Assembly: GCA_023429565.1 (NCBI GenBank)
Contig: JAEZDJ010000096.1
Location: 1 to 15,291, forward strand
Reading direction: 5' to 3'
From: Actinomycetes bacterium
GTDB taxonomy: Bacteria > Actinomycetota > Coriobacteriia > Coriobacteriales > Eggerthellaceae
DNA length: 15,291 nt
The notes beneath the pieces were generated by a model. It did no database searches, was not told the DNA's origin, and worked only from the letters and a program-made list of their open reading frames with translations. Positions within the stretch are counted from its first letter, which is position 1. Each line of letters begins with the position of its first letter. The translations under genes were made by a program, and so were the position numbers. Shown here piece after piece: positions 14,901 through 15,291 of this stretch.

Positions 14901-15291
14901 TGAGAGATTGAGGGAAGATCACTTCGGTCAGCTTGGATGTGCTGGCAAAGAGACCGGCGCCCACTTCCTCAAGCTGGCTTGGATTCTCTTGGCTGTCCTC
15001 AAACGTGATGGTCGTCAAATTGGTTGCCTGGCGGAACGCATAGTCGCCGATTTTCTTCACGCTTGCGGGAACGACGACGGTCTGGACGGGCGTCGCCTGA
15101 AATGCCTCATGACCGATTTCCGTCACGTTGTTAGGAATTTCCACGTAGGTGCTGTTGCCCTTGTAATAGAGCAGGACGCCATTCTCGTCGATCTCGAACT
15201 GATCATAATTCGAGGGACGCACCGCTATGTCCATTGTGGCGGAGTACTGTTTGCCCGTGGCGGTTTTAACCGTGGCGGTGACGGTCGCATT
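11923..15291 (-). CDS. BspA-type leucine-rich-repeat/Ig-like cell-surface protein, 5' end outside window
   Basis: The frame stays open to the right edge, so the visible 1122 residues lack the N-terminus. The ATG at 15234 is not a credible start: no signal peptide follows, and the 19 codons before it read on in the same frame as extracellular-type sequence. Residues about 30-720 are BspA/LRR_5 leucine-rich repeats with the recurring core IGxxAFxxxxxLxxVxLPxxV. They are followed by a beta domain (about 770-830), two Ig-like domains sharing the motif YQWYKDG (about 850-932 and 935-1027), a Gly/Asn/Asp-rich wall-spanning linker (about 1031-1080), and a sorting signal: MSKTGD at 1087-1092, a hydrophobic helix and RHRRK. 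Such proteins bind host or bacterial partners at the cell surface. The NEAT gene follows after 92 nt with a hairpin between. Streptococcal Shr combines NEAT domains with LRRs, so a NEAT domain may lie in the missing N-terminal part; that cannot be seen here. Confidence 0.88.
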   Translation of the reverse strand, partial: NATVTATVKTATGKQYSATMDIAVRPSNYDQFEIDENGVLLYYKGNSTYVEIPNNVTEIGHEAFQATPVQTVVVPASVKKIGDYAFRQATNLTTITFEDSQENPSQLEEVGAGLFASTSKLTEVIFPQSLKKMGEGCFASTYIEKVDFGGVTEIPVNACNYSSRFYSLTMTDKVTSIGAGAFGNTGITEINLSNTGDEARTKGWPSSLVEIGDSAFSGTGIADGNLPASIKRIGSGAFSLSGLSSVDLQNVEYVGSSAFMGTSISQIDIPDSVTSLGSGAFSQMGSLTKVSIGKNVPESSLEGLFQYSSAITTFTADEEANCTVVDNVLFSKDKATLFFYKNGMSGAYAIPEGTVRVAAAAFQQGSVTGLTFPTTLKTISGLAFNACTNLSGALVLPDGMEAIENNAFSNDAQITSVDLGGTKTLGASAFYSDRALSDVDFGTRLESIGGQAFGDGVPLVSVVMPDTLTAIGDSVFSNNAALKNIHIGAGMTAAFSMLFTGCNNVEELTVADDNPVYSAENNVLYGNVTYADGATDYYGKPLYSGKHLILSLPTNDFTELVVAEGTEYIDSQAVRNNANLQKVVLPEGMKGLYTGAFNGCDALTEITFPKNSLEFVYGNALNGSNVDVIDFGSAIGAIDGAFMWGAPDHLVLSGGNGGSYNEGFNMGRGSSTVYSGPGMSSVSLSHAPSILVVGADVSALTIPRVTYSTDITVYAIPGTTGYATAKAALEGIGVDPGKQLKDYTQLSVNLMNDVAIDAAAAMTPTDATAPGSTVTVTASTTGGVDGDKEYRFYQTKADGTEEALTDWTTSNTFQWTVPENGSPLRVEARDATYLTVGDTLGSVETPTITDDLDTAPAASVDGNVTLTVGAQATEGATLTYQWYKDGVAIEGANAASFIPTERGTHEYHCVVTAEKEGALATANSQVATVTVYDVAAAPEITSSLVSVSVEQGSVTTLSVDATASDGGVLAYQWYKDGQPIEGATTSVYSPATDEVGQHTYRVVITNTLGIATNTATVSSGEATITVTEKTAPVDPTNPGDDDGQDNGSNQGGNDGANGGQGGSGNNGGSGSDQGTGVDKAGSSSKAMSKTGDAAPIAAVGTVGALSALVAAVAALRHRRKVK
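12358..12657 (-). repeat. Two similar Ig-like module segments within the surface protein gene
   Basis: A near-identical stretch encoding YQWYKDG followed by I-E-G-A occurs twice, around 12358-12390 and 12624-12657, about 270 bp apart. This reflects duplication of an about 90-residue Ig-like domain. It is part of the coding region, not an independent element. Confidence 0.6.

Noticed and set aside
12358..15200. Repeated sequence considered as a CRISPR array or mobile element
   Set aside because: The repeats are in-frame protein repeats (LRR and Ig-like) of uneven spacing, with no constant short repeats, spacers, transposase or terminal inverted repeats. No tRNA or rRNA was recognised in the window either.

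Overview
The window looks like a chromosomal segment of a high-GC, Gram-positive anaerobe of the Coriobacteriia, most likely family Eggerthellaceae (Eggerthella/Slackia/Gordonibacter group). The evidence is the style of the genes: an exported twin-arginine flavoprotein reductase, a LuxR-type regulator built on a many-helix membrane domain, and sortase-type surface proteins with variant LPXTG-like motifs. The genus cannot be fixed from sequence alone. Every gene I can support lies on the minus strand, so transcription runs from right to left. Two genes run off the window: the surface LRR protein at the right edge (5' end missing) and the flavoprotein at the left edge (3' end missing).

Right part (15291 to 5539): a heme-capture and heme-import locus. 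In order of transcription it encodes a BspA-type leucine-rich-repeat/Ig-like surface protein, a four-NEAT-domain surface protein with FIVAR spacers and an LAQTG sorting signal, a membrane-anchored Shp-like heme-binding protein, an IsdE/HtsA-type heme-binding lipoprotein, a FecCD permease and an ABC ATPase. From the NEAT gene onward the genes are tightly packed (gaps of 21 and 14 nt, overlaps of 17 and 11 nt). A strong GC-rich hairpin sits between the LRR gene and the NEAT gene. The order matches the streptococcal shr-shp-htsABC relay, but Shr's LRR and NEAT parts appear here as separate proteins. Candidate methionine and histidine heme ligands can be picked out by eye in several of these proteins.

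Middle (5369 to 4134): an UMF1/Atg22-like MFS transporter, 169 nt downstream of the ATPase. Its substrate is unknown. A possible 47-codon ORF follows it at once.

Left part (3768 to 1): a membrane-embedded LuxR-family regulator with a recognisable promoter and a GTG start chosen by a strong ribosome-binding site, then a palindromic terminator. Next comes a separate promoter driving a two-gene unit: a small lipoprotein of unknown function and a Tat-exported, probably lipid-anchored FAD-binding reductase. In Eggerthellaceae such regulators often sit beside the exported reductase they control, so a pairing is plausible but inferred. The combined picture is a cell envelope that gathers host heme and uses exported flavoenzymes for respiration or detoxification.
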